A DNA stretch of 64,000 nucleotides, taken from Butyrivibrio sp. INlla21. GTDB taxonomy: Bacteria > Bacillota > Clostridia > Lachnospirales > Lachnospiraceae. The stretch lies in NCBI RefSeq assembly GCF_900116875.1, contig NZ_FPCC01000007.1, positions 1-64,000 on the forward strand. Direction: 5' to 3'. A model generated the notes under the pieces. That model saw only the letters and a program-made list of their open reading frames with translations. It ran no database searches and was not told the DNA's origin. Shown here piece by piece: positions 7,501 to 15,350 of this stretch (positions are counted from its first letter, which is position 1; every line of letters begins with the position of its first letter). The translations under genes and the position numbers were made by a program.

Positions 7501-8959
7501 ATCCGTAAATCCTTTCTATCTTGGTTTCATATCCGTATGATGTCTCCACGGTTATTTCCCCGCAAAACGTATCCAAACAATGGTCTATCATAAAAGAATC
7601 GTTTCCCGGCGTAAGTCTTATATCCATTTCAATTATGTCCATAAGCCTTTTTGTCTTTTCTTCATGACCGGTCATAAGCAATCTGATCCTTAAGTAATCT
7701 TTATAATAAAGACCTGAGCCACAGTCTCCTTTTCCCAGGTTGTTTCTAAATCCAAGCATTTCCCAGAATCCAAGCTGCCATGTATCATCGCTTTTAAACA
7801 ACGGAACACGTCCGCCTCCCAAAAGTATTGATATGTCGGAAATACTCTCTGCAAAAGACCAGGCAAAGAGAATCGAATACTTTACAGGCTCCTCCAGTTC
7901 AGACACCATCAACACCGCTGTGAGTGCTGTGGCTGCAGTTTCCGCGGCACTGACCTTGCTTGAGCTTGTGAGAATATACGCAAGATTAGAAGCCTCTCTC
8001 CAAAAAAGAAGTGTTTCTGCCATCTTTTCAAGATTTTTCCAATCAGAGTTTTCCCCGTAGCAAAGATACTCAAGCTGATATTTTAAAAGAGATTCATCAA
8101 GCTCATTTCCGTATCTTCCACACTTTTCAAAGTAATATTGTTCAAGGAGAATTTTATCCATGACAGATAATTCGCATCTGTCATTCAAGCCCGTTCCTTT
8201 ATTCTTGGATCTATGGGAACTGTATTCATTTAAATTGGCATACGCCTCCGATATTTCATATCTTCCGCCTACTGCCAGATTAAGAACGCCCACACCTTTT
8301 TGCGAATTAACTTCATCGGCCGGATTTGCAAGGCTGACCTCCTCTTCTTCACCATCCTCATTAATGATCGTAGGAAGCTCTATGGAATCAATTTCCTCCT
8401 GGTTAGCTCTTGCCATCTCCTCGACATCGGTTGTATCAAATCCCGCTTCTTCAAGCTGTCTTTTGTTTTCCTGTGCTTCAAACAGTGCATGTTCTATAGG
8501 TTCTGCTTTCATATAAGCGAGAATCTGTCTGTTAAGAACCGCTCCTGCGTTGTCAGTTGCGTAGGATGTTCCGCTTATTCTCGCATCTTTGCAATAAATC
8601 GAAGTCATTGTCTGTGCATTTCTCACCTTGCCTTCCAGACTTCTCGAAAAGTTCTTTTGAGCATAGTTTTTTAAATGTTCCTCGGTATTCGTTATTGAAT
8701 GATTACCGCTACCGTATGACGTCTCGACCATCAGTAATGAAAATCTGTCGAACAATTCCCTGTTGTACTCTGCCAGAATCGAATTCATGGAAACATCCGC
8801 CACACATTCGGTCTTCATCTTCACCGCACCTATCCTGGCGCCCTGGTAGAGCGCCAAGATAAGTGACAAGATGATTGTTATTGACAGCGATAAGAATACC
8901 GTTGAGTATCCTTTAACCTGTGATGATATGTGTATCTTCTTTGATTGACTTAAATACAT
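7490..8959 (-). CDS. DUF5702 / TadG-like pilus-associated protein
   Basis: I place the start at the ATG 8959 (489 residues). A longer frame opens with TTG at 8995, but it would add only 12 residues and has no better ribosome-binding site. The N-terminus SSQVKG/YSTVFLSLSITIILSLI looks like a TadG-type signal helix, but position +5 is Phe rather than Glu. The long remainder is extracytoplasmic, consistent with the DUF5702 family that accompanies Firmicutes Tad loci. The gene overlaps the pilin gene by 47 bp. Its role in the pilus is inferred from context. Confidence 0.72.
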   Translation of the reverse strand: MYLSQSKKIHISSQVKGYSTVFLSLSITIILSLILALYQGARIGAVKMKTECVADVSMNSILAEYNRELFDRFSLLMVETSYGSGNHSITNTEEHLKNYAQKNFSRSLEGKVRNAQTMTSIYCKDARISGTSYATDNAGAVLNRQILAYMKAEPIEHALFEAQENKRQLEEAGFDTTDVEEMARANQEEIDSIELPTIINEDGEEEEVSLANPADEVNSQKGVGVLNLAVGGRYEISEAYANLNEYSSHRSKNKGTGLNDRCELSVMDKILLEQYYFEKCGRYGNELDESLLKYQLEYLCYGENSDWKNLEKMAETLLFWREASNLAYILTSSSKVSAAETAATALTAVLMVSELEEPVKYSILFAWSFAESISDISILLGGGRVPLFKSDDTWQLGFWEMLGFRNNLGKGDCGSGLYYKDYLRIRLLMTGHEEKTKRLMDIIEMDIRLTPGNDSFMIDHCLDTFCGEITVETSYGYETKIERIYGYEE

Positions 8960-9131
8960 CTTCAACAATTCCGGCAATCTGCTGTTTAAATACAATTACA
9001 AGTCCGATAAGAACAACAATGATAAGAATAACTTCTACGGTTCCCATTCCCGATTCATCGTTCCAAAATCCTTTCACGGCGTTTTTGATTCCTCTTCCGA
9101 GATTTCTTGTTTTTTCAGCTAATTTATTCAT
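8913..9131 (-). CDS. Flp-type (type IVb/IVc) major pilin
   Basis: This 72-residue protein has an N-terminal basic leader ending NDESG, then MGTVEVILIIVVLIGLVIVF. Cleavage after Gly leaves Glu at +5, the Flp prepilin rule. The hydrophobic helix forms the pilus core and a short polar tail (KSIKEDTHIITG) follows. Small size and position just downstream of tadB/tadC fit the major pilin. An AAGGAAAAAG site precedes the ATG. Confidence 0.88.
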   Translation of the reverse strand: MNKLAEKTRNLGRGIKNAVKGFWNDESGMGTVEVILIIVVLIGLVIVFKQQIAGIVEDVFKSIKEDTHIITG

Positions 9132-9160
9132 TCTTTTTCCTTCTTTCTTTTTAATAGTCT

Positions 9161-10618
9161 TTAAAATGACAGATATGCAGGGATCATAATAATGACCATT
9201 ACAATCACAAGCATCATGATCATGGGCAAAAGAAGTCGTGTTCCGGCTTCTTCTCCAAGTTTTCTGACTCTGTCCATTCTCTCCTCAAAAGCCTTTTTTG
9301 ATTCCTCTTGAAGAATTTTCAGCATCTCACTGTTTCCCTTCCTAAGATTCTGGGATAAAAGCGCGCTTAATCTTGTATATTCCCTGTTCTGGCAGCGAAG
9401 CCCAAAGTTCTCATACGCGATTGCCTCCGGTACCCCCGCTCCCATTTCTCTTACTGTTCGCAATATTTCTTCATATACGTATCTGGAAGGCGCTCCTCTC
9501 TCTCGCTTTTTCGCATAATTAATCCCAAGTCTTTCGAAAATATTCCTCATTGTCATGCCTGCACCAAGATACAGTGCCAATCTTGAAACCAGCTGCGGAT
9601 AATCACTAAGCATTTGCATCGACCGGTTTTCGATCCCTCTTTTCAGCTCCTTGTCTCTAAGTACATACGACGCAGCGCCGCCGATAAGCGTAATGATAAG
9701 TATCATCAAACTGTTGTCTTCTACATGTTCACTCCAGCTCACATGCTTTCCCTGAATGTCTTTTGGAAGTTCAAAACTTCCCTCATTTATTGTCTGTTCA
9801 TCATTTTGCTTAATCAGCTTTCGTAAACTTTCATATACCTGCTCGCTCGCAGACAGCTGTCTTGCTACAAGATTTGCATGCAACACCTGCGAATAATCGT
9901 AATCGCCATACTTATATTTCGCAGTGAGCGATACGATTTCCCCTTCCTTTGAGATCAGATCCTTTTCCAATCTTCCGTCGTAGTGGACCAGTTCGTAATT
10001 GTCCACGCTCCACGAAATACTAAACGGATAGCCATCAAGTTTTTCCGGAAGCTTAAGATCCGATTCCACCCTATCAAGCGATTCATTATCCAAAAGGATC
10101 ACTCGTTCCATTTCCTTAGAAGCACTTTCAAATAGTGCATCTGTTTCCTCTTTTGTATAAACCCTCTCTTTTACAGAAACGTCATATCTTCCGAGCTCAT
10201 TTCCGGATTCATCGCTTGCGATCAAGTGCGCAGTATATTCGCCGTCACCGTCTTCGTTTCTTTGGAGTTCTTTTCCTTCTATGAGCTTCTCCGAAGAGCC
10301 CTGGCTTACATACATAAGAATCGATAAAAAGCTTCCGGCAAGCGCCATTAGGATCACTATGCTTATCTTTCTTATGTAGTATTCCGTTTCAACCCTTTCT
10401 ATATCTCTCTTATCGTTAAGCGTCTTTAGGTATCCGCGTACCTTTTCTCCGGCAAAAGACATCCTGTTTTTAAAGAGTTTGTTGAAAATAAAAAGAGAAA
10501 TCTTCAAGACTTCACGGGTTATCCCCGTCTCTTCCATCCCCGAAGGTAACTCATACTCTTTTGACAAAAACCAAAGTATGAATATTCCTAGGGGAATAGC
10601 CAAATATAAAACAATCAT
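9161..10618 (-). CDS. TadC-like platform protein with Ig-like extracytoplasmic insert
   Basis: This 485-residue protein of the type II secretion F family should form the inner-membrane platform with TadB. Ordinary TadC proteins have about 300 residues. Here residues 107-302 are inserted between membrane helices at about 85-104 and 304-321. Within the insert, ESDLKLPEKLDG, FSISWSVDN and EIVSLTAKY follow the pattern of atrophied bacterial Ig (aBig) domains. A partial second copy (FELPKDIQGKHVSWSE) follows. The canonical F domain occupies about 335-485 and ends in a final helix. The Ig assignment is by eye. Confidence 0.8.
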   Translation of the reverse strand: MIVLYLAIPLGIFILWFLSKEYELPSGMEETGITREVLKISLFIFNKLFKNRMSFAGEKVRGYLKTLNDKRDIERVETEYYIRKISIVILMALAGSFLSILMYVSQGSSEKLIEGKELQRNEDGDGEYTAHLIASDESGNELGRYDVSVKERVYTKEETDALFESASKEMERVILLDNESLDRVESDLKLPEKLDGYPFSISWSVDNYELVHYDGRLEKDLISKEGEIVSLTAKYKYGDYDYSQVLHANLVARQLSASEQVYESLRKLIKQNDEQTINEGSFELPKDIQGKHVSWSEHVEDNSLMILIITLIGGAASYVLRDKELKRGIENRSMQMLSDYPQLVSRLALYLGAGMTMRNIFERLGINYAKKRERGAPSRYVYEEILRTVREMGAGVPEAIAYENFGLRCQNREYTRLSALLSQNLRKGNSEMLKILQEESKKAFEERMDRVRKLGEEAGTRLLLPMIMMLVIVMVIIMIPAYLSF

Positions 10619-10637
10619 TTTTAAAATAATCCTTTGA

Positions 10638-11402
10638 TCAAATTGTGATGTTTACGATTTTTTCAGATAAAAGATATGCCGCAAAATATACGAACATACA
10701 GATTGTCATCAAAATGACTCCGGGAAAATTATGATACAGCGGAGCAAAGAAACCGGGGCTCGTTATACTTATGTAAAAGATAATAAAGAAAGGCACAAAG
10801 TTCATGATCCGTGCCTCAAGTTTCTTGGCACTTATAAGAACTTCTATTTCTTTTTCCACGTCCATTTTTCTTGAAATAACAGATATTGTTCGTTCAATCG
10901 TCTCCGTCATATTACCTCCGCTTCTTTTGGCGATGGCAAAAACTCCCGCAAACTCCTCAATATCCGCATTCCCGCTTTCTTTTCCAAAATTTAAAAGAAG
11001 CTTCTCAAGAGGTACGTTGTTCCTTAAACCCTTGTACACTTTATCCATGTACCGGCTTATATAGCTCTTTTTCCCATATAGAAGATTTATGTCCCTACCG
11101 GCTTCTCTGAATGCATTCTCTACGGAGTATCCGGCCTTAAGGCTGGTCAAGACGGAACTTATAGCATCTCTAAATTGAATTCCCACAATTCTGCTGATGC
11201 GAATTTTCTCTGTCTTTTTCCTGTAAATAAACCATGGGATAACCAGCGGTAAAAGTATTATGATCGCTATGACAGAATCATAAAAAAGTTTTCCGAAAAG
11301 AGCCGCGATACCGATTCCCTGCAATAAAACAGGAAGATCGCTAAGGCATGGACGGTAGTTTATAACCTGATGAAAATAGTTTTTCAGTATTTTTAATTTC
11401 AC
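10638..11402 (-). CDS. TadB-like type II secretion F family protein
   Basis: This 254-residue membrane protein has hydrophobic helices near residues 20-55 and 200-250. Between them is the cytoplasmic F domain (AGYSVENAFREAG, NADIEEFAGVFAIAKRSGGN). It should be the second platform subunit for Flp pilus assembly. The GTG start at 11402 is preceded by GGAGG with 7-nt spacing, so its 62-bp overlap with the end of the ATPase gene is probably real and implies coupling. Confidence 0.85.
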   Translation of the reverse strand: MKLKILKNYFHQVINYRPCLSDLPVLLQGIGIAALFGKLFYDSVIAIIILLPLVIPWFIYRKKTEKIRISRIVGIQFRDAISSVLTSLKAGYSVENAFREAGRDINLLYGKKSYISRYMDKVYKGLRNNVPLEKLLLNFGKESGNADIEEFAGVFAIAKRSGGNMTETIERTISVISRKMDVEKEIEVLISAKKLEARIMNFVPFFIIFYISITSPGFFAPLYHNFPGVILMTICMFVYFAAYLLSEKIVNITI

Positions 11403-12585
11403 CTACTTTCCTCCATTCTCCTTTTATCATTCCCTCTTCATTTTCACCCGTCTCTTCAAACCTAAAGAGTGGATTTGTAAGAATCTTTCCCGAAATCGGA
11501 TCAAGTTCTTTTTTGATCTCGCAGATTTCAAGAAGTTTTCTGGACCTGTCGCGAAGTCTTCCCAGGTGGACAATTATATCTATTCCCGAAGCAATCTGAC
11601 CTCGTATCGCGGGAAGCGGTATATCCATTCCCATAAGTACCATGGTCTCGATTCTCGCAAGCATGTCCTCCGCGCTGTTTGAATGACCGGTCGACATCGC
11701 GATATGTCCCGTATTCATGGCCTGTAGCATGTCCACACACTCGCTTCCCCTGACTTCTCCAACGATAATTCTATCGGGACGCATTCGGAGAGACGACTTT
11801 ATGAGATCCCTTATCGTTATCTCTTTGCAGCCTTCAACATTAGCGTTTCTGGCTTCAAGCCTTACTAGGTTCGGAACCTCTCTGATCTGAAGTTCCGCGT
11901 TATCTTCGATGGTAAGAACTCGACTGTCCTTGGGGATATAATTTGAAAGTGCATTTAAAAATGTCGTCTTTCCCGAACCGGTTCCTCCCGAGATAAAAAT
12001 GTTGTATCCGGCTTTTACAAGTATCGCCAGATAATCTCTCAGATAGTCAGTAAGCGCCCCGAACCCAATGAGTCTTTCCATTGTCATAGGATTTTCCGGA
12101 AATCTTCTTATTGTTATCACAGGACCGTTTAATGCTATCGGAGGAAGAACGATATTCACTCGGGATCCGTTCTCAAGTCTTGCATCCACTATAGGTGAAG
12201 CCTCATTAACAACCCTATTACAGGAAGCAACTATCTGCTGAACAACATCCTCAAGTTTTTCTTTTGACTCAAAGATAGTTTCATGTCTTGATAGTTTGCC
12301 GTCTCTTTCTATAAAGATGCTGTCTGCTCCGTTTATCATTATTTCTGTAACCGACGGATCATCGACAAGCTGCTGCAAGATATCGAGCTTTCTTATTGAG
12401 TGAAAGATACCCGTTCGAAGACGCTTTCGATCTTCAACGGAAACAGCCAGATTCCTAAGCTCTTTCGCCATGAGATCATCGATAATGGAAAGCATCTCTT
12501 CATCTGAGATGTCTTTTGAAAAGTCCATCTCACGTATGATCTTTCCCTTTATCTCACTCCTTAATACGTCAAATCTTTTCTCCAC
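11341..12585 (-). CDS. CpaF/TadA-type pilus assembly ATPase
   Basis: This hexameric secretion ATPase powers Flp pilus assembly at the cytoplasmic face of the membrane. I choose the GTG at 12585 (414 residues). It has GGAGG 10 nt upstream and lies 2 nt past the stop of the preceding gene. A frame extending to 12624 would bury that site. Walker A GGTGSGKTT is at about residues 200-208, followed by Asp-box and Walker B regions (VLTIEDNAELQ, RMRPDRIIVGEVRG) and the His box (AMNTGHIAMSTGHSNS). Confidence 0.93.
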   Translation of the reverse strand: MEKRFDVLRSEIKGKIIREMDFSKDISDEEMLSIIDDLMAKELRNLAVSVEDRKRLRTGIFHSIRKLDILQQLVDDPSVTEIMINGADSIFIERDGKLSRHETIFESKEKLEDVVQQIVASCNRVVNEASPIVDARLENGSRVNIVLPPIALNGPVITIRRFPENPMTMERLIGFGALTDYLRDYLAILVKAGYNIFISGGTGSGKTTFLNALSNYIPKDSRVLTIEDNAELQIREVPNLVRLEARNANVEGCKEITIRDLIKSSLRMRPDRIIVGEVRGSECVDMLQAMNTGHIAMSTGHSNSAEDMLARIETMVLMGMDIPLPAIRGQIASGIDIIVHLGRLRDRSRKLLEICEIKKELDPISGKILTNPLFRFEETGENEEGMIKGEWRKVGEIKNTEKLFSSGYKLPSMP

Positions 12586-12587
12586 TT

Positions 12588-13613
12588 CTAGATTTCCTCC
12601 GCGTACAGAAGTTTCCTTGCGCACTCCGAAAGCTCCATATCTCCTGCTCCGTCCGGTATAGAAACTTTTATTCCGGACGCACAGATATCCTCATATCCGT
12701 TTTGGCTCAGTACTTCTTCGTAGCGCCTCAGCTTATATATTTCTGCTTTGGTTTTTCCCGTTATTGTGAAAACCTTATTGCAGAATCTCAAAATATCAAA
12801 CAATCCGCTCGGAAGATCGCTAAGATCAAGCACCACATTCTCATATCCACACTCTTCAAAAATAAGCTTTATAAGACTTCTCAATCTTTCATTGTCTATC
12901 TCCTTGATCTGCATCGCGGTTGCCGCAGGCGGGATATAATCAAATCCTCCTATGCTCTGCTTGATTTTTTCAAGATAGATACAGAATCTGCTTTTTTCGC
13001 ATTCCGAATAATACAAAAGATCCGTTATATCGCCTTCCGTATGACTACCTAAGATCATCGGAAGAGGTGAAAAATTATCAAAATTTAAAAGTAGTGTTTT
13101 TCCGTGCTTAGACAGTTCTTCGCACATTTTTAGGGCTAAAGCGGTCTGTCCGCATCTGGCTATCGGAGAATAGAGTCCGATCACCGTTCCTTTCCCGTCA
13201 CCGCGTCTTATGCCGACATTCTCAAAATCATCGGGACTCTTGACGCAAAGATCCAGAATATGACAAACGATCTCACTTGCCGGACTGAACTTACTTATAT
13301 GTTCTGCATTTACTTCCCCAAGCAAGCCTTCCTCCGGTAATCCGTCATCCTCTCTGATAACTGATAGTTCTTCATCAAGGATCAGGATATTTTTTATGCC
13401 GGATTCACTTACTCTTGTTTTAAGTTCTTGTACCGCACTCTGTGCAATAACAAGTAATGAAATAAGATTTTTTCCGGCGAACTCCTCCAAACTTTTTACC
13501 TGCGTAAATGCATGTATATCGAATGAAAGATTTAGATTTTTTCTTAAATATTCATCCAACCTCCCGCAATACCTGCTTTCTGTATCACAGATGGCCAGTA
13601 CCGGTCTGCTCAT
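12588..13613 (-). CDS. CpaE/TadZ-like ParA-family protein, degenerate Walker A
   Basis: This 341-residue protein has an N-terminal receiver-like region (about 1-130) and a C-terminal ParA/MinD-like fold. In the family this protein localises the pilus machine. The Walker A position reads SPIARCGQTALAL instead of KGGVGKTT, so the signature lysine is missing, as in atypical TadZ proteins. Later segments (LLLNFDNFSPLP, YENVVLDLSDLP) keep the beta-strand pattern of the fold. Its start overlaps the upstream prepilin peptidase stop as ATGA. Confidence 0.75.
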   Translation of the reverse strand: MSRPVLAICDTESRYCGRLDEYLRKNLNLSFDIHAFTQVKSLEEFAGKNLISLLVIAQSAVQELKTRVSESGIKNILILDEELSVIREDDGLPEEGLLGEVNAEHISKFSPASEIVCHILDLCVKSPDDFENVGIRRGDGKGTVIGLYSPIARCGQTALALKMCEELSKHGKTLLLNFDNFSPLPMILGSHTEGDITDLLYYSECEKSRFCIYLEKIKQSIGGFDYIPPAATAMQIKEIDNERLRSLIKLIFEECGYENVVLDLSDLPSGLFDILRFCNKVFTITGKTKAEIYKLRRYEEVLSQNGYEDICASGIKVSIPDGAGDMELSECARKLLYAEEI

Positions 13614-14020
13614 AGCGTACCTCCTACCGAAAAGAGAACGCCCACAAGTGCAGGTATCGCGAAATGGATTCTAGCTTCTTTGTTTCTTTTTATGATGAGA
13701 ACAGCAAGCGAGATAACGCCTGCAACGACAAATGCTGTAATAATACTTGAAACCGTGTCCGATACGGACAGAAAAGATGCCGCTGACATGAATAATTTCA
13801 CATCTCCTGCAGCAATTCCTTTAAAGAAGTAAACAGGAATCAGTAATAAGAATGCTATGCCGACCGCAGTCAGCGAAGCGATTAACGAGCTTTTGCCGCA
13901 GATCGCGGAACAAGTGATACCCGTCAGAAGTCCGGGGATTACCCAGAAATTGTAGATCTTATCCTTGTACAGATCGGTAAAAGCCGCACCGGATAAGAGT
14001 AAGAATAATAGAACTTGTAT
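13610..14020 (-). CDS. A24 family prepilin peptidase with probable AUA start codon
   Basis: The frame is open from a TGA at about 14060, but between that stop and the first membrane helix there is no ATG, GTG or TTG. The best start is ATA at 14018-14020, with AGGAG 8 nt upstream, giving 136 residues that begin xQVLLFLLLSGAAFTDLYKD. Both catalytic aspartates are present: FTDLYKDKIYN and AAGDVKLFM. The first standard start (GTG, 13801) lies just after the second Asp and would delete half the enzyme. It is the promoter-proximal gene of the Tad operon and overlaps the CpaE-like gene by 4 bp. Family identity is firm, while the start codon is inference. Confidence 0.78.
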   Translation of the reverse strand: MQVLLFLLLSGAAFTDLYKDKIYNFWVIPGLLTGITCSAICGKSSLIASLTAVGIAFLLLIPVYFFKGIAAGDVKLFMSAASFLSVSDTVSSIITAFVVAGVISLAVLIIKRNKEARIHFAIPALVGVLFSVGGTL

Positions 14021-14068
14021 AAGATCGACTCCTCTCTCGTAATGTTTATTGCGAGCTCACGATTTAGA

Positions 14069-14097
14069 AATCTATCACTTGGTTTTTTCTTTGTAAA
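14069..14097 (-). promoter_or_regulatory. Promoter of the Tad pilus operon
   Basis: The minus-strand boxes TTTACA (14092-14097) and TAGATT (14069-14074) have a 17-bp spacer. The predicted start is near 14062, about 40 nt before the proposed ATA start codon. No other promoter is obvious inside the compact operon down to 4351. Confidence 0.55.
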
Positions 14098-14140
14098 CCC
14101 CCGAAAAGTTTTTTGACAGGTTGCACAATTAATAATTTAA

Positions 14141-14167
14141 AAGAACTTTTTCCGGAAGTTCTTTTTT
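14141..14167. terminator. Second hairpin with T-rich flanks
   Basis: The perfect 8-bp repeat AAGAACTT/AAGTTCTT (14141-14148, 14156-14163) has a 7-nt loop, with T runs on the plus side and a shorter one on the minus side. It follows the GC-rich terminator of the sugar transporter operon and may act as a back-up that insulates the Tad promoter. Confidence 0.5.
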
Positions 14168-14180
14168 CTAAAAACCCCAA

Positions 14181-14231
14181 CAAAAATGCGGGGAAGGAAA
14201 CAATGACAAACTCTAAGTTCCCGCCCCGCAT
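14181..14231 (-). terminator. Terminator downstream of the sugar ABC transporter operon
   Basis: On the minus strand ATGCGGGG (14224-14231) pairs with CCCCGCAT (14186-14193). An inner GGGAAC/GTTTCC stem continues the helix, and TTTTTG follows. It lies about 90 bp after the last permease gene. Confidence 0.7.
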
Positions 14232-14291
14232 GACGAATTGGCAAATATTTATATAGTTTTATATCGTAAAAATCGTCTGAAAATTAATACT

Positions 14292-14308
14292 CTTAAGATT
14301 TTCTTAAG
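14292..14308. promoter_or_regulatory. CTTAAG-N5-CTTAAG direct repeat (OmpR-family-type site)
   Basis: Two copies of CTTAAG stand 11 bp apart (14292-14297, 14303-14308), one helical turn. This is the layout of response-regulator sites such as the PmrA/BasR box. An almost identical site occurs at 43422-43438. A weak TATAAA (14258-14263, minus) lies downstream, so the target could be a short RNA ending at 14181 rather than an annotated gene. Confidence 0.4.
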
Positions 14309-14318
14309 ATGGATATTT

Positions 14319-15350
14319 TTATCTGTTGTTTCTGTTCTTAAAGTAAGCAAACAGGCTCTGGAGGATGATGAAGAAGCACAGAAGTGCCGCTGTCATGATG
14401 TTACTCCAGCTTGAAAGGAGCTTACCGTTTGTGGTAACGAGCGTTGAGATCGTTCCATTAATGAGAACACCAAAGAGCGATCCTATAACGTTACCTACAC
14501 CACCTGTAAGAAGCGTTCCACCGATAACGGATGAAGCGATAGCGTTCATCTCGAAGCCGAGCGCCTGCTGAACAGAACCTGACATTGTGTTGAGGCAGTA
14601 GCAGATTCCGCCGATGGAGCAAAGGAAGGATGAAAGGATATATGCCTTCATCTTGGTAGCCTTAACGTTAAGTCCCATCATTGTTGCAGACTGCTGATTG
14701 CCACCTACTGCGTAGAGATTTCTTCCAAACTTAGTGTACTTAAGTATGAAGAAGATAATCGCTACAACAAGAAGTGCGATTACAACGGTAGGTCTGATGA
14801 AAGGAACTACTGTCTTACCCTTCTTGTTCACATAACCAAGGAATCCCGGAAGATTGATCTTGGCATTGGCCCATTTGTAGAACATGGGGTTCATATCCTG
14901 GGTGATCGAGATCTGGTCTGTACAGATAACCGCTGTCATACCTCTTGCAAAGAACATTCCCGCCATCGTTATGATAAACGGCTGGATCTTGAGGTAACCG
15001 ATAAGGTATCCCTGAACCGCACCGAATACAAGTCCGATAACGAGGATCAGGATGATAAGCGGGATACAAGGCCATCCCTTAACGCCCATTCCGTAAGCAA
15101 GGATCATACAATCCATCGCGATAAGCGATCCTACGGAAATATCAATTCCACCTGTAAGCATTACACAAGTCATACCACATGCAACGCAGATAAGTCCTGC
15201 ATTGGTGATAAGAAGGTTTAGGAAAGTCTGTACGTGTGTAAAGCCTTTCGCTGAGTAAATAACACAGCCTACTGCATACATTGCTACAAAAAGAACGATG
15301 GTGATCAAAAGAAGCACTGTGTTTCCGCTGAATTTGTTTATCTTCTTCAT
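14319..15350 (-). CDS. Sugar ABC transporter permease (YjfF-like)
   Basis: This 343-residue polytopic permease of the ribose/galactofuranose (BPD_transp_2) family has about nine hydrophobic helices and the conserved LTGGIDISVGSLIAMDC segment. I start it at ATG 15350, where it overlaps the previous permease stop as ATGA. The longer frame to 15410 adds a hydrophilic stretch that just reads the neighbouring gene out of frame. With its partner it forms a heterodimeric channel like YtfT/YjfF. Confidence 0.88.
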   Translation of the reverse strand: MKKINKFSGNTVLLLITIVLFVAMYAVGCVIYSAKGFTHVQTFLNLLITNAGLICVACGMTCVMLTGGIDISVGSLIAMDCMILAYGMGVKGWPCIPLIILILVIGLVFGAVQGYLIGYLKIQPFIITMAGMFFARGMTAVICTDQISITQDMNPMFYKWANAKINLPGFLGYVNKKGKTVVPFIRPTVVIALLVVAIIFFILKYTKFGRNLYAVGGNQQSATMMGLNVKATKMKAYILSSFLCSIGGICYCLNTMSGSVQQALGFEMNAIASSVIGGTLLTGGVGNVIGSLFGVLINGTISTLVTTNGKLLSSWSNIMTAALLCFFIILQSLFAYFKNRNNR

